DNA from: Siphonodentalium dalli
Lineage: Eukaryota > Mollusca > Scaphopoda > Gadilida > Siphonodentaliidae
Length of the DNA stretch: 64,000 nt
Assembly (NCBI GenBank): GCA_032622095.1
Contig: CP136064.1
Location: forward strand, 173,734,310-173,798,309
Reading direction: 5' to 3'
Shown here: in pieces, positions 36,182-46,539 of the stretch
Position numbering within the stretch: position 1 is the first letter of the stretch
Layout of the letters: each line of letters starts with the position of its first letter
Notes under the pieces: generated by a model
Database searches by the model: none
Told to the model about the DNA's origin: nothing
The model's input: the letters and a program-made list of their open reading frames with translations, nothing else
Translations under genes and position numbers: made by a program

Positions 36182-37532
36182 TCAGGCCGGGCACGCATCC
36201 AAAATGAGCTACTTAGCTCAATTGAGCTAACATAGAAAAATCAAGCTTATTTTTTAATTTGAATTTCACATGTTTTGTAAATTGACAGATTGGACTCAAA
36301 AGCACAAATAAAGCTTACTTTCATTAGTTAGATGTCATATCCACCCCCGAAAACACATTTTGTGCAACTATTCAAAACAGCTTTCGACCAATTAAAAAGA
36401 GATAATTAACACCATTTGAAGTTGGCCGGACAATTTGGTATTAAATCACTGATTTTGTGAGGAACATCTGCGACTTCCGCATATAACTTCACCAGTTATT
36501 CCTTTTTGAAGATGAAGAATACTTTATTTTAATGTCTTACCCCATTGGATGAAGAGATAAGATTCATTTGCGAGGAATCATTTTCCAAAATTCTACCTGA
36601 CAGCCATTAAAAGAAGGTGGCATGTATGAACACTTATGATGGTTCCCGAGATTTGAACAGCCAATCAAATTTGCTGTTTCATTTGTCTAAGTTTCCTTCG
36701 ACGTAAACCAGCTGGTGAAATTGGTTTGGACAATGCTAGTTTTACATCAATGTAAGTGTATATATAGTTCTATAACAGACTTTATGCCCAGATCCAGTGT
36801 GCTGTTATTTTATTCCAACATCCCATTACTGTTATGTTTTTATGTTAATTGTAAGTGATCCTATAAGTATAAGTAATTTCCAATTAAATTATTACCGAGT
36901 ATACATGATAAAATTGATTCAATTGATAACCATGTGGCAGATCTCGATTGGTGTTTAGAACAAACTATCATGTTTTCTATACGGAATAAACCACTTTTCT
37001 GTCACTATTGTGACATTTTATTACAGTAATTTTGGAATTTTAATTTAGCATGTCAATAACGCTTAAACTCCGATATAAAACTGTACATACATGGACTTTG
37101 ACATAAAAGCTGCATTGTCCCAACCTATTTCACTAGCTGATTTATATCAAAGGAAACTTGGACTACTGTTTCATGTGTGATAGGAGATGTGATGCTGATA
37201 ACATCCGGTTGAATTTAAAAACATTTGTTGATCGTAAAATAAACTTTTGTTGTATGTCCTCCAATGCTAAGATGTGCAAAAAGTGTTAAGATTATAGTAA
37301 AAAAAAGGTAGTAAAACTGTTGAGTAGTCAGCAAAAGGTGTTATTCTGTAAAAGGTGTTATTCTGTAGTCTAATGTGAGGTAGTCAAAATGGAATTTGAT
37401 TCTGGATGAAACTGTTCATGCTATGGGTCAAACTGGCAAAATTCAAGTAAATCACAATAAAACATTAGCTCGAATTTGCTAAGTTAGCTCATATGAGCTA
37501 AATAGCTCATTTTGGATGTGTGCCTGACCTGA
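36182..37532. mobile_element. 1.35-kb terminal-inverted-repeat element
   Basis: Left end TCAGGCCGGGCACGCATCC, then AAAATGAGCTACTTAGCTCA; right end in reverse complement TCAGGTCAGGCACACATCC, then AAAATGAGCTATTTAGCTCA. About 45-bp imperfect inverted ends. Interior is AT-rich with no transposase frame. Target duplication not resolved. Lies in the EMC1 intron upstream of the exon at 36,116. Confidence 0.7.
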
Positions 37533-38581
37533 TATAAATATGATTATACACGTAAACGAACACAAAATATATTAAAATATTGTTGGTTTGTTGAAAATCA
37601 ATTGTACACATACCATATTTATAAATTATTACATGTTCCTCATTGCATTATTATTCATCCTGACATGTATGGGCAGCATATACAATAAAATGCCGAAACC
37701 TCATAACGTGAACGATGAGAAAGGCATACCAAACGCTAGTGAGCAACTTTAATGAATGAGCATATATGTTGTGTAAGATCTCTTTTAAATGAAATTGGCT
37801 AATAATTGCTATTAATATAATACATCATCGTCTGACAATCGGATTCTTTGTTCAAGTCACATGCAGACATGTTACTATTTTGAGAACTCCAAAAATCAAC
37901 TTTATCACTTGTTTATTGTAATTATTTCAGCGGATTTAGAGATCACCAATAATTGCCCAAAGAGAAACCTCCAGATATTATCAATGCATCTTAATCAACT
38001 AACCCAAATCTTCTGTACAGATCAGATATTGATTAACATATCCATTGAATACATATCCACCAACTCTAGCTATCGGTTTACAGTTTCTTATTGGGAATTA
38101 TTGCAGTCACCTCTTTACCAGCTCAATTTTGCAGGGGCTGAATTCAGAGCATTAACCTCACTTAGGCCGATGGCGTCATTGTCACAAAGCTTCGATCTCA
38201 TTTGTAGCCCGCTTTTTGCAAACAATCACATTCGTAGCTAGCTCTTCAAACTTGTTGTTTGATCATGTAATACATAAGTGTCTGTTTACAAAATGGCGTC
38301 CAATGCTCTCGTTTCGGCTAAATTCGAAGTGGAGCAAGACAGAGATTTAGTTGATAAATAAAATTCATACGATGATCTAGAAATCTGTTTTTGTTATTCT
38401 GTCTGCTTGAAATGCGATTATATACTTAGTCCTGTTTTATCTGAGAACAAGAAAAGCTGGCTACAACTGTGAACGTATGCATAAAGCTGGCTTACATTTC
38501 TTTAGATTTGCAGCCCTGTTATTTTTTTTTAAATCGAGTAAAACATTTCGTCTAATCTCAGTCCAATGGAGATACACATAC
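37533..38581. other. EMC1 intron without recognised repeat
   Basis: Contains a 126-codon plus-strand frame (37,861-38,241) with no family resemblance, and ACAAAATGGCGTCC at about 38,288, a strong start context opening only 22 codons before a stop. Neither is supported as a gene. Confidence 0.4.
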
Positions 38582-38700
38582 TTTTCCAGAATCAGTGGCA
38601 ACAACAATGATCTTATTCAAACCGAATTCATCCCTCAGGAACTCATCGTCATCATCATCAGCATCCTCGAGTCCACCTCCAGGATGGTGTCTGTGCTGGC
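38582..38700 (-). CDS. EMC1: EMC1 exon
   Basis: Encodes an acidic, low-complexity lead (QHRHHPGGG, then ADDDDDE) followed by FLRDEFGLNKIIVVATDSGK. The latter matches human [20 protein letters not shown], the first strand of the C-terminal propeller. Donor AAA|GTATGT, phase 0. The acceptor is AG at 38,701 (phase 1), or AG four bases further in (phase 0). Confidence 0.88.
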
Positions 38701-38954
38701 CTTGGAGGGTATGTAGAATGTGATGTAAAAAGATCTGTAAATGGTAAAACAGCAGTATAATGACATGATTTGCACATCAAGAATCACAAACGCAAATATA
38801 AATGGTTAAAATTAGATATCCTCCTCCTTATATTGATGCATCATATTTTGTACCAAATGAGCAATAAGAAGTGCACCACACAAGAGTACCCCCACAAAGG
38901 TGGATCTTCACTGAGGTTTTTTTATTTTCTGAGGTGCCATAATTCAAAAGATGT

Positions 38955-39167
38955 CCCCTTCCATGACTGGAGCTTCCTGATATTTTGCGGAAACCCTGTG
39001 CCAATGCATTCTCTTATATATGCCTCGCAAAATATTTACCTTGACCTTGTAAGTCAGTGCATTCTCTTATATATGCGAGGCTCCCAATGGGAGACTCACA
39101 TATATAAGAGAATGCACTGGCACAGGGTCTTTAATGCTGCAACAGTGTGGCTCCCATCATGAAAGGG
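38955..39167. mobile_element. Double-hairpin piggyBac-type MITE, copy 10
   Basis: Left end CCCCTTCCATGACTGGAGC (TTAA lost), right end GCTCCCATCATGAAAGGG with TTAA at 39168-39171. First hairpin has a deleted arm. Confidence 0.75.
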
Positions 39168-39171
39168 TTAA

Positions 39172-39637
39172 CCCAGCACTCATCCCATCATCACCAAAAA
39201 TCATATGGATCTTTTGTCCAGTCATCATAGAATGGACAAAAAAGATCTATATGAAGTTTGGTGACAATGAGATGAGGGATCTGGTTATGTATGGTATGCC
39301 AAAGGATTTAGTCATGCAAAGAGTAAAGTCCAATATGGCTGCCTGCGGCAATGTTTTTCATAGAATTAATTAATTTTCAAAAAAATTCTCCAATAAATGC
39401 AGGCTGCAGGTTGTGCAGATGGATTAAAATTTGAAACTGAAGATCGCTGTCGGTGGCCATGTTTTTCATCGAAAAATGTTTCAAAATTGATAGCTCCCAT
39501 CTAGATGTGATCCTAAACATGTAAATTTTCAAAACAATTCTCCAATAAATGTGGGCTGCAGGGTGTGCTGGTGGATTCAAATTTGAAATCCAAGATGGCT
39601 ACTTGTAAATTGTTGACTGACATACACATGCATGTAC
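39172..39637. mobile_element. Pearl-like element, left part, split by hAT
   Basis: Degenerate AAGATGGC..CCATGTTTTTCAT units and GTTGACTGACATACACATGC. The terminal part (CCAACCCATGGCAATAGCTC..ACTTAAC) continues after the hAT insertion at 41,012. Same family as 15,807-16,530. Confidence 0.6.
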
Positions 39638-39919
39638 AGACAGATTAGGCCCCTGCGAAGCTTCGAGATTCGATTCGATTTGCGAATCGGTCGTACTGAT
39701 TCGATTCGATTCGACTGTCCGATTCGAGTATTTTCGAATCATTCATGATCAGACATAATATATAGGCAATCAACTGTCATAACCCGGTGATCAAACAGAT
39801 CGCCGCGTCCATCAATAATCTATAAAATAGGACCAATGTAGGTAATGTCGTAATGAATATTGAAGTGACGTAATTGGGAATTCCAGAGGCGCGTGTTTAC
39901 AAAATAATACAAAACCAAA

Positions 39920-40225
39920 ATGAATGAGTTTCGTTGCCTGTTCAATTTATTAAAAGGCGAGAACAAATATGCGTGTAAGCACTGTCCCACGCTTTTGTCT
40001 GTTCAACCCACTGGTACAACACACCTTAGGCTGCATGTCCAGCGGAAGCACCCCGCTCTGTTCGAGAGAACGATACAGACGGAAAATAAAAATAAACCAA
40101 AATTAGAACTTCCAGAAAATTCGCAAGTAGGTGATCATGATTCCGCACCCAAGAAACAGTCCATGATGGGCCAACATTTCGTCCCCAAACACATAATAAT
40201 GTCGAGGGGTTCAAAAAATATGTGA
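39920..40225 (+). pseudogene. hAT transposase N-terminus with BED zinc finger
   Basis: Starts MNEFRCLFNLL; the finger reads YACKHC (C-x2-C), then THLRLHVQRKHP (H-x4-H), the BED-type zinc-binding pattern of hAT transposases, which binds element ends. The frame stops at 40,225 while coding sequence continues in another frame (VMTHHPTTLSRTVND at about 40,246), so at least one frameshift separates the finger from the catalytic part. Confidence 0.8.
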
Positions 40226-40348
40226 TGTGCTCACTGGAGAAAGTTATGACCCACCACCCCACAACGCTATCAAGAACAGTAAATGACCTGAGAGAGTCAA
40301 TGGAGGGTAGTTTGAAAGCCTATTTGAAAACTGATATCGGGGAAATCC

Positions 40349-40687
40349 AAAGTTTCAGTCACTTTCGATCACTGGAAGTCCGACAACAACAGTAATTATC
40401 TTGTGCTGACCACCCATTATGTAAGCGTTGAATGGAAGTTTGTCACAAGATGTTTGTCCGTGATCAATTTAGAGGACAATGAAGCCAATCACATGGCAAA
40501 TGCTACAGAGAAACTGATCAGAGCCCAGTGTGTTAAATATGGGTTGGATTTAAGTAGGGTCATGTTCGCCACCACGGACACAACGAATCTGATGCCATGC
40601 ACAGCACGTCAGCTGGAAATTTCCTGGATGGGTTGGTCCTCATTAATCAACACTGGGGTACAATCGATAGCTCGCGACATATCGTAA
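40349..40687 (+). pseudogene. hAT transposase catalytic-domain fragment
   Basis: Reads KVSVTFDHWKSDNNSNYLVL, then TTHYVSVEWKFVTRCLSV and LDLSRVMFATTDTTNLM. This resembles the first hAT/RNase-H-like strands (T-x-D-x-W-S, then the W..R region and the second acidic strand ending TDxxxNM). Another shift follows near 40,590 (CHAQHVSWNFLDGL in the neighbouring frame). The conserved C-terminal dimerisation region is absent. Confidence 0.75.
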
Positions 40688-41167
40688 CATTGTTGATTTT
40701 TTTATCGAAAAGTATGACTATTTTGCGCAATGGTTAACGCCGATGTTTGAACCCGAGCCATGTAAATGACTAAATAGCACATTATATTCTTAATTTCTTA
40801 CGCAGAAGAAATGAAAATAATACACACGTCGAGTTGTTTATGATTTTCACGAATCTAATGGTGTTCATTCAACTTTTCTCCGGTACAATCATGCTAAATT
40901 TCGATGTCCACGAAAGGTTTAGATTTGATTCGAGATTCGATTCGATTCGCGAATCATTCTCGTGATTCGATTCGAGATGAAATACCCGAATCGCAGGGCC
41001 CTAAGACAGATGTACAAGGGATGCCAACCCATGGCAATAGCTCAAACTTAACTTTATCAATAACATTGACTCTCCATAGCAATAACAAGAGGTTGCACCG
41101 CGGGTGCTGGGATATCCCCATGGTGAAAATTGAATTACGGGCAGGTCAAAAACCAAATTGTGAAAAA

Positions 41168-44100
41168 TGAAAGTGTCAATGACACTGTAGCTCAACTTAG
41201 GTAGGGGAATAATTTAATGGTTGACAGTAAATGGAGGAATAGGAAAGGTGCTAATTGAAATGTCTAACATGCGCCAAAGGATTTAGTGATGCAAAGAGTA
41301 AAATACAAGATGGCTGCTGGTGGCCATTTTTTTTGGCCAATTGACCCCAAAAGAACTCGTTCCCATCTACGTATAATTGTTAACATCCATGACAAATTTT
41401 ATGAAGATCTGACCAAAGCTACGACATACAAATTTCATGATGATCAGACGAACAGTACGACCTGTAGACCGCGCCAATGGATTGAATTTTAAAATCCAAG
41501 ATGGCCGCTGGCAGCCATGTTTTTTGGCCGAATGACCCCACAATGATTCGTTCCCATCTACATGTCAATGTCAACATTCATGACAAATTTAATAAATATC
41601 AGACCAAAGGTATGACCTGTAGCCCACGCCAAAGGATTTAGTCATGCAAAAAGTAAAATGCTGGTGGCAATGTTTTTTGACCGAATGACCCCAAAACGAC
41701 TCGTTCCCATCTACATGTCATTGTTATAATTAATGACAAATTTCATGACCATTTGACCAAAGCTACGACCTGTAGCCCGCAACAAAGGATTTAGTCATGC
41801 AAAGAGTAAAATCCAAGATGGCTGCTGGCGGCCATGTTTTTTGACCAAATTACCCCATAACGACTCGATCCCATCTACATGTCATTGTTATCATTCATGA
41901 CAAATTTCATGATGATCAGACGAACAGTACGACCTGTAGCCCGCGCCAATGGATTGAATCTTGAAATCCAAGATGGCTGCCAGCGGCCATGTTTTTTGGC
42001 CGAATGACCCCAAAATGACTCGTTCCCATCTACATGTCAATGTCAACATTCATGACAAATTTCATAAAGATCAGACCAAAGGTACGACCTGTAGCCCGCG
42101 CCAAAGGATTTAGTCATGCAAAGAGTAAAATACAAGATGGCTGCTGGCGGCCATGTTTTTTGGCCGAGCGACACCAAAATCACTCGTTCCCATCTACATG
42201 TCATTATTAACATCAATGACAAATTTCATGATGATCAGGCGAACAGTACGATCTGTAGCCCGCGCCAATGGATTGAATCTTGAAATCCAAGATGGCTGCC
42301 AGCGGCAATGTTTTTAGGCCGAATGACCCCAAAATGACTCGTTCCCATCTACATGTCAATGTCAACATTCATGACAAATTTCATAAAGATCAGACCAAAG
42401 GTACGACCTGTAGCCCGGGCCAAAGGATTTAGTCATGCAAAGAGTAAAATCCAAGATGGCTGCTGGCAGCCATGTTTTTCGGCCAAACAACTCCAAAATC
42501 ACTCGTTCCCATCTACATGTCATTGTTAACATCCATGACAAATTTCATGATGTTCCGATCGAAGCTACGACCTGTAGCCCGCGCCAAAGGATTTAGTCAT
42601 GCAAAGAGTAAAATCCAAGATGGCTGCTGGTGGCCATGTTTATTGGCCGAACAACCCCAAAATGACTCGTTCCCATCTACATGTCAATATTAACATCCAT
42701 GACAAATTTCATGATGATCAGACGAACAGTACGACCTGTAGCCCGCGCCAATGGATTGAATCTTGAAATCCAAGATGGCTGCCAGCGGCCATGTTTTTTG
42801 GCAGAATGACCCCAAAATGACTCGTTCCCATCTACATGTCAATTTCAACATTCATGACAAATTTCATAAAGATCAGACCAAAGGTACGACCTGTAGCCCG
42901 GGCCAAAGGATTTAGTCATGCAAAGAGTAAAATCCAAGATGGCTGCTGGCGGCCATGTTTTTCGGCCGAACAACTCCAAAATCACTCGTTCCCATCTACA
43001 TGTCATTGTTAACATCCATGACAAATTTCATGATGTTCCGATCAAAGCTACGACCTGTAGCCCGCGCCAAAGGATTTAGTCATGCAAAGAGTAAAATCCA
43101 AGATGGCTGCTGGCGGCCATGTTTATTGGCCGAACGACCCCAAAATGACTCGTTCCCATCTACATGTCAATATTAACATCCATGACAAATTTCATGATGA
43201 TCAGACGAACAGTACGACCTGTATCCCGCGCCAATGGATTGAATTTTGAAATCTAAGATGGCCGCCAGCGGCCATGTTTTTTGGCCGAATGACCCCACAA
43301 TGATTCGTTCCCATCTACATGTCAATGTCAACATTCATGACAAATTTCATAAAGATTAGACCAAAGGTACAACATGTAGCCCGCGCCAAAGGATTTAGTC
43401 ATGCAAAGAGTAAAATCCAAGATGGCTGCTGGCGGCCATGTTTTTTGGCCGAACGACACCAAAATCACTCGTTGCCATCTACATGTCATTATTAACATCA
43501 ATGACAAATTTCATGATGATCAGGCGAACAGTACGATCTGTAGCCCGCGCCAATGGATTGAATCTTGAAATCCAAGATGGCTGCCAGCGGCCATGTTTTT
43601 AGGCCGAATGACCCCAAAATGACTCGTTCCCATCTACATGTCAATGTCAACATTCATGACAAATTTCATAAAGATCAGACCAAAGGTACGACCTGTAGCC
43701 CGGGCCAAAGGATTTAGTCATGCAAAGAGTAAAATCCAAGATGGCTGCTGGCGGCCATGTTTTTCGGCCGAACGACCCCAAAATCACTCGTTCCCATCTA
43801 CATGTCATTGTTAACATCCATGACAAATTTCATGATGTTCCGATCGAAGCTACGACCTGTAGCCCGCGCCAAAGGATTTAGTCATGCAAAGAGTAAAATC
43901 CAAGATGGCTGCTGGTGGCCATGTTTATTGGCCGAACAACCCCAAAATGACTCGTTCCCATCTACATGTCAATATTAACATCCATGACAAATTTCATGAT
44001 GATCAGACGAACAGTACGACCTGTAGCCCGCGCCAATGGATTGAATCTTGAAATCCAAGATGGCTGCCAGCGGCCATGTTTTTTGGCAGAATGACCCCAA

Positions 44101-45267
44101 AATGACTCGTTCCCATCTACATGTCAATGTCAACATTCATGACAAATTTCATAAAGATCAGACCAAAGGTACGACCTGTAGCCCGGGCCAAAGGATTTAG
44201 TCATGCAAAGAGTAAAATCCAAGATGGCTGCTGGCGGCCATGTTTTTCGGCCGAACGACCCCAAAATCACTCGTTCCCATCTACATGTCATTGTTAACAT
44301 CCATGACCAATTTCATGATGTTCCGATCGAAGCTACGACCTGTAGCCCGCGCCAAAGGATTTAGTCATGCAAAGAGTAAAATCCAAGATGGCTGCTGGTG
44401 GCCATGTTTATTGGCCGAACAACCCCAAAATGACTCGTTCCCATCTACATGTCAATATTAACATCCATGACAAATTTCATGATGATCAGACGAACAGTAC
44501 GACCTGTAGCCCGCGCCAATGGATTGAATTTTGAAATCTAAGATGGCCACCAGCGGCCATGTTTTTTGGCAGAATGACCCCACATTGATTCGTTCCCATC
44601 TACATGTCAATGTCAACATTCATGACAAATTTCATAAAGATTAGACCAAAGGTACAACCTGTAGCCCGCGCCAAAGGATTTAGTCATGCAAAGAGTAAAA
44701 TCCAAGATGGCTGCTGGCAGCCATGTTTTTTGGCCGAACGACCCCAAAATCACTCGTTCCCATCTACATGACAGTGTTAACATCCATGACAAATTTCATA
44801 AACTTCCGACCAAAACAACGACCTGTAGCCCGCGCCAAAGGATTTAGTCATGCAAAGAGTAAAATCCAAGATGGCTACTGGCAGCCATGTTTTTTGGCCG
44901 AACGACCCCAAAATCACTCGTTCCCATCTACATGTCATTATTAACATCAATGACAAATTTCATGATGATCAGATGAACAGTACGACCTGTAGGCCGCGCC
45001 AATGGATTGAATCTTGAAATCCAAGATGGCTGCCAGCGGCCATGTTTTTTGGCCGAATGACCCAAAAATGACTCGTTCCCATCTACATGTCAATGTCAAC
45101 ATTCATGACAAATTTCATGAAGATCAGACCAAAGGTACAACCTGTAGCCCGCGCCAAAGGAAATTGTTGACGGACACACGGACACACGAACACACGCACA
45201 CACGAACACACGGACGACGGACGCCAAACCATGGCAATAGCTCAAACTTACAAGTAAGTTGAGCTAA
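41168..45267. mobile_element. Pearl/Helentron-like element B with satellite core (4.1 kb)
   Basis: Starts TGAAAGTGTCAATGACACTG, with the same ~95-bp lead as element A (GGTAGGGGAATAATTTAATGG), then about 24 monomers, a (CACACGGA)/(CGGACGAC) tract, and the terminal hairpin AGCTCAAACTTACAAGTAAG then TTGAGCTAA. It is a larger sister of A; array length differs because monomer number differs. Confidence 0.68.
41270..45150. repeat. Satellite array B, ~24 monomers with 483-bp higher-order period
   Basis: Average monomer ~161 bp. The same 73-codon frame recurs at 42,472, 42,955, 43,757, 44,240 and 44,723, spacing 483, 802, 483 and 483 bp, i.e. 3 or 5 monomers, showing a trimeric higher-order unit. 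One monomer near 41,650 is shortened. The repeated frames are by-products of the satellite, not genes. Confidence 0.92.
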
Positions 45268-45299
45268 AAATGTGATGAACGAACAAATTACTTGACAAT

Positions 45300-45515
45300 T
45301 CTAATGAACGACGGATAGAAATCCAACATTTTCAGATAAAAAAAAGAGAGATAACTCTTGAACGGCAAATGTGAACAGTGTCAATGAAAGTCCTTCTGAT
45401 GCCAAACCTGCATACCAAATTTCATTGAGATCCGATCACTCATGGTTGAGATATATGAGCAGATGGACAGTTGGTCAGACAAACGCATGTAATCCAGTAT
45501 ACCCCTCATCTTTTG
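45300..45515. mobile_element. Fragment of an ACGG-type element
   Basis: AGATAACTCTTGAACGGCAA, then ATACCAAATTTCATTGAGATC, and the terminal AATCCAGTATACCCCTC typical of these elements. Related fragments end near 27,118, 48,915 and 51,945. Confidence 0.5.
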
Positions 45516-46115
45516 GTCAAGGTCTCAAACATTAAGAGGGTTTTTAAAGCTACAAATACAAACATTACCTACCTGGCTTTGAAGCTGATCTTCGCTTGGC
45601 TATTATGTAACTTCCTCATATGGCAGAGAACCACCAGTCGGCGTCAGTCTTCTTTATAGTATTTACTATTCCCTACACTAGTGTATCTGCTCTGATTTCA
45701 TCAAATATTGTTTATAAAACATACATATACCATGCTTGAGTTAACATAATCATAATTGTTTAATATACCTTCAATTGTGTTATCTGTGTCTTGAATCTTT
45801 TATAGAATAGGTCTATTACATTACCTGTTAATATAAGAAAATGCTACTTCACAATGTGATAAATTAGATCAAATTAGATGTTTTTTTTTAGTAGTTTATA
45901 CACTGGTTTATATGGTTTTCTATTTAATGTCGTATTCACTCTCTATGTACCAAGAAAATCTGGAGTAATTAATATTTTCATAAAACAAGAGGCACCAAAT
46001 AGCCTATTGAGTATAACATGCATGTACGAAAAATAAGACAGTGATATTTAAGGATTTCCAAATTTTTATGTTTCAGAATATATTCTGGAGCTTTTCCCTG
46101 AGAAAAACATTTTAA

Positions 46116-46331
46116 TCCTTTCATGATGGAAGCTGCGCTGGTGCAGTATTAAAGATCCTGCATAGGGAGCCTCGCATACATAAGAGAATGCACTGGCTGT
46201 CAAGGTAAATATTGTTAGGCCAATGTATTCTCTTATATATATGAGGCTCTCTATGGGAGACTCGCACATATAAGAGAATTCATTGGCACAGAGTTTTCAC
46301 AATATTTCAGGAAGCTCCAGTCATGTAAGGG
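46116..46331. mobile_element. Double-hairpin piggyBac-type MITE, copy 11
   Basis: TTAA at 46112-46115 and 46332-46335; ends TCCTTTCATGATGGAAGCTG and CTCCAGTCATGTAAGGG. First hairpin largely deleted, second complete. Its right end abuts an EMC1 exon. Confidence 0.8.
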
Positions 46332-46376
46332 TTAAGATATCAAATATTGAACAAATATGTTGCTTTAACAGGAAAC

Positions 46377-46538
46377 CTAGAATCCCGATTACATCACTAT
46401 TCTCTAATAATAGATTTTTACTTGAGTCCGAGCCAAATTCCTCTTCAAATTTTGATTCTATTTCAGAAACTGGAAGATCAACCATCTCCACAGACAGCAC
46501 ACCCGACAACGCCTCCTCTCGCCGCCATATGATCTTGC
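46377..46538 (-). CDS. EMC1: EMC1 exon (3' end uncertain)
   Basis: Begins (G)KIIWRREEALSGVLSVEM, then VDLPVSEIESKFEEEFG, an unmistakable match to human [24 protein letters not shown]. Acceptor ATAG is clear. The donor is not: CTAG|GTTTCC at 46,377 gives phase 1, compatible with the next recognised exon, but the frame also continues through GFLLKQHI, which resembles the human GMFLKRLSS helix. A piggyBac-type MITE begins at 46,335, about 40 bp past the listed end, so the native donor may have been shifted or damaged. Confidence 0.85.
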
Positions 46539-46539
46539 C

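Larger units (their letters stand above)
39646..41003 (+). mobile_element. hAT transposon, 1,358 bp, defective
   Basis: 8-bp target duplication AGACAGAT at 39,638-39,645 and 41,004-41,011. Terminal inverted repeats TAGGCCCCTGCGA and, in reverse complement, TAGGGCCCTGCGA, followed by subterminal arrays of (A/G)ATTCGATTCG motifs at both ends. It carries a BED-finger and a partial transposase with frame breaks, so it cannot encode a functional enzyme. Confidence 0.92.

Noticed and set aside
37861-38241. 126-codon plus-strand frame
   Set aside because: No domain or motif; composition typical of translated AT-rich intron, and it lies in an EMC1 intron.
38294-38362. ATGGCG start in strong context, 22 codons
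   Set aside because: Too short, no homology; the CAAAATGGCG context is also expected by chance from YY1-like promoter or repeat sequence.
42472-44944. Five near-identical 73-codon frames (MFFGRTTPKSLVPIYM..)
   Set aside because: They recur at the satellite higher-order period and contain only monomer sequence.
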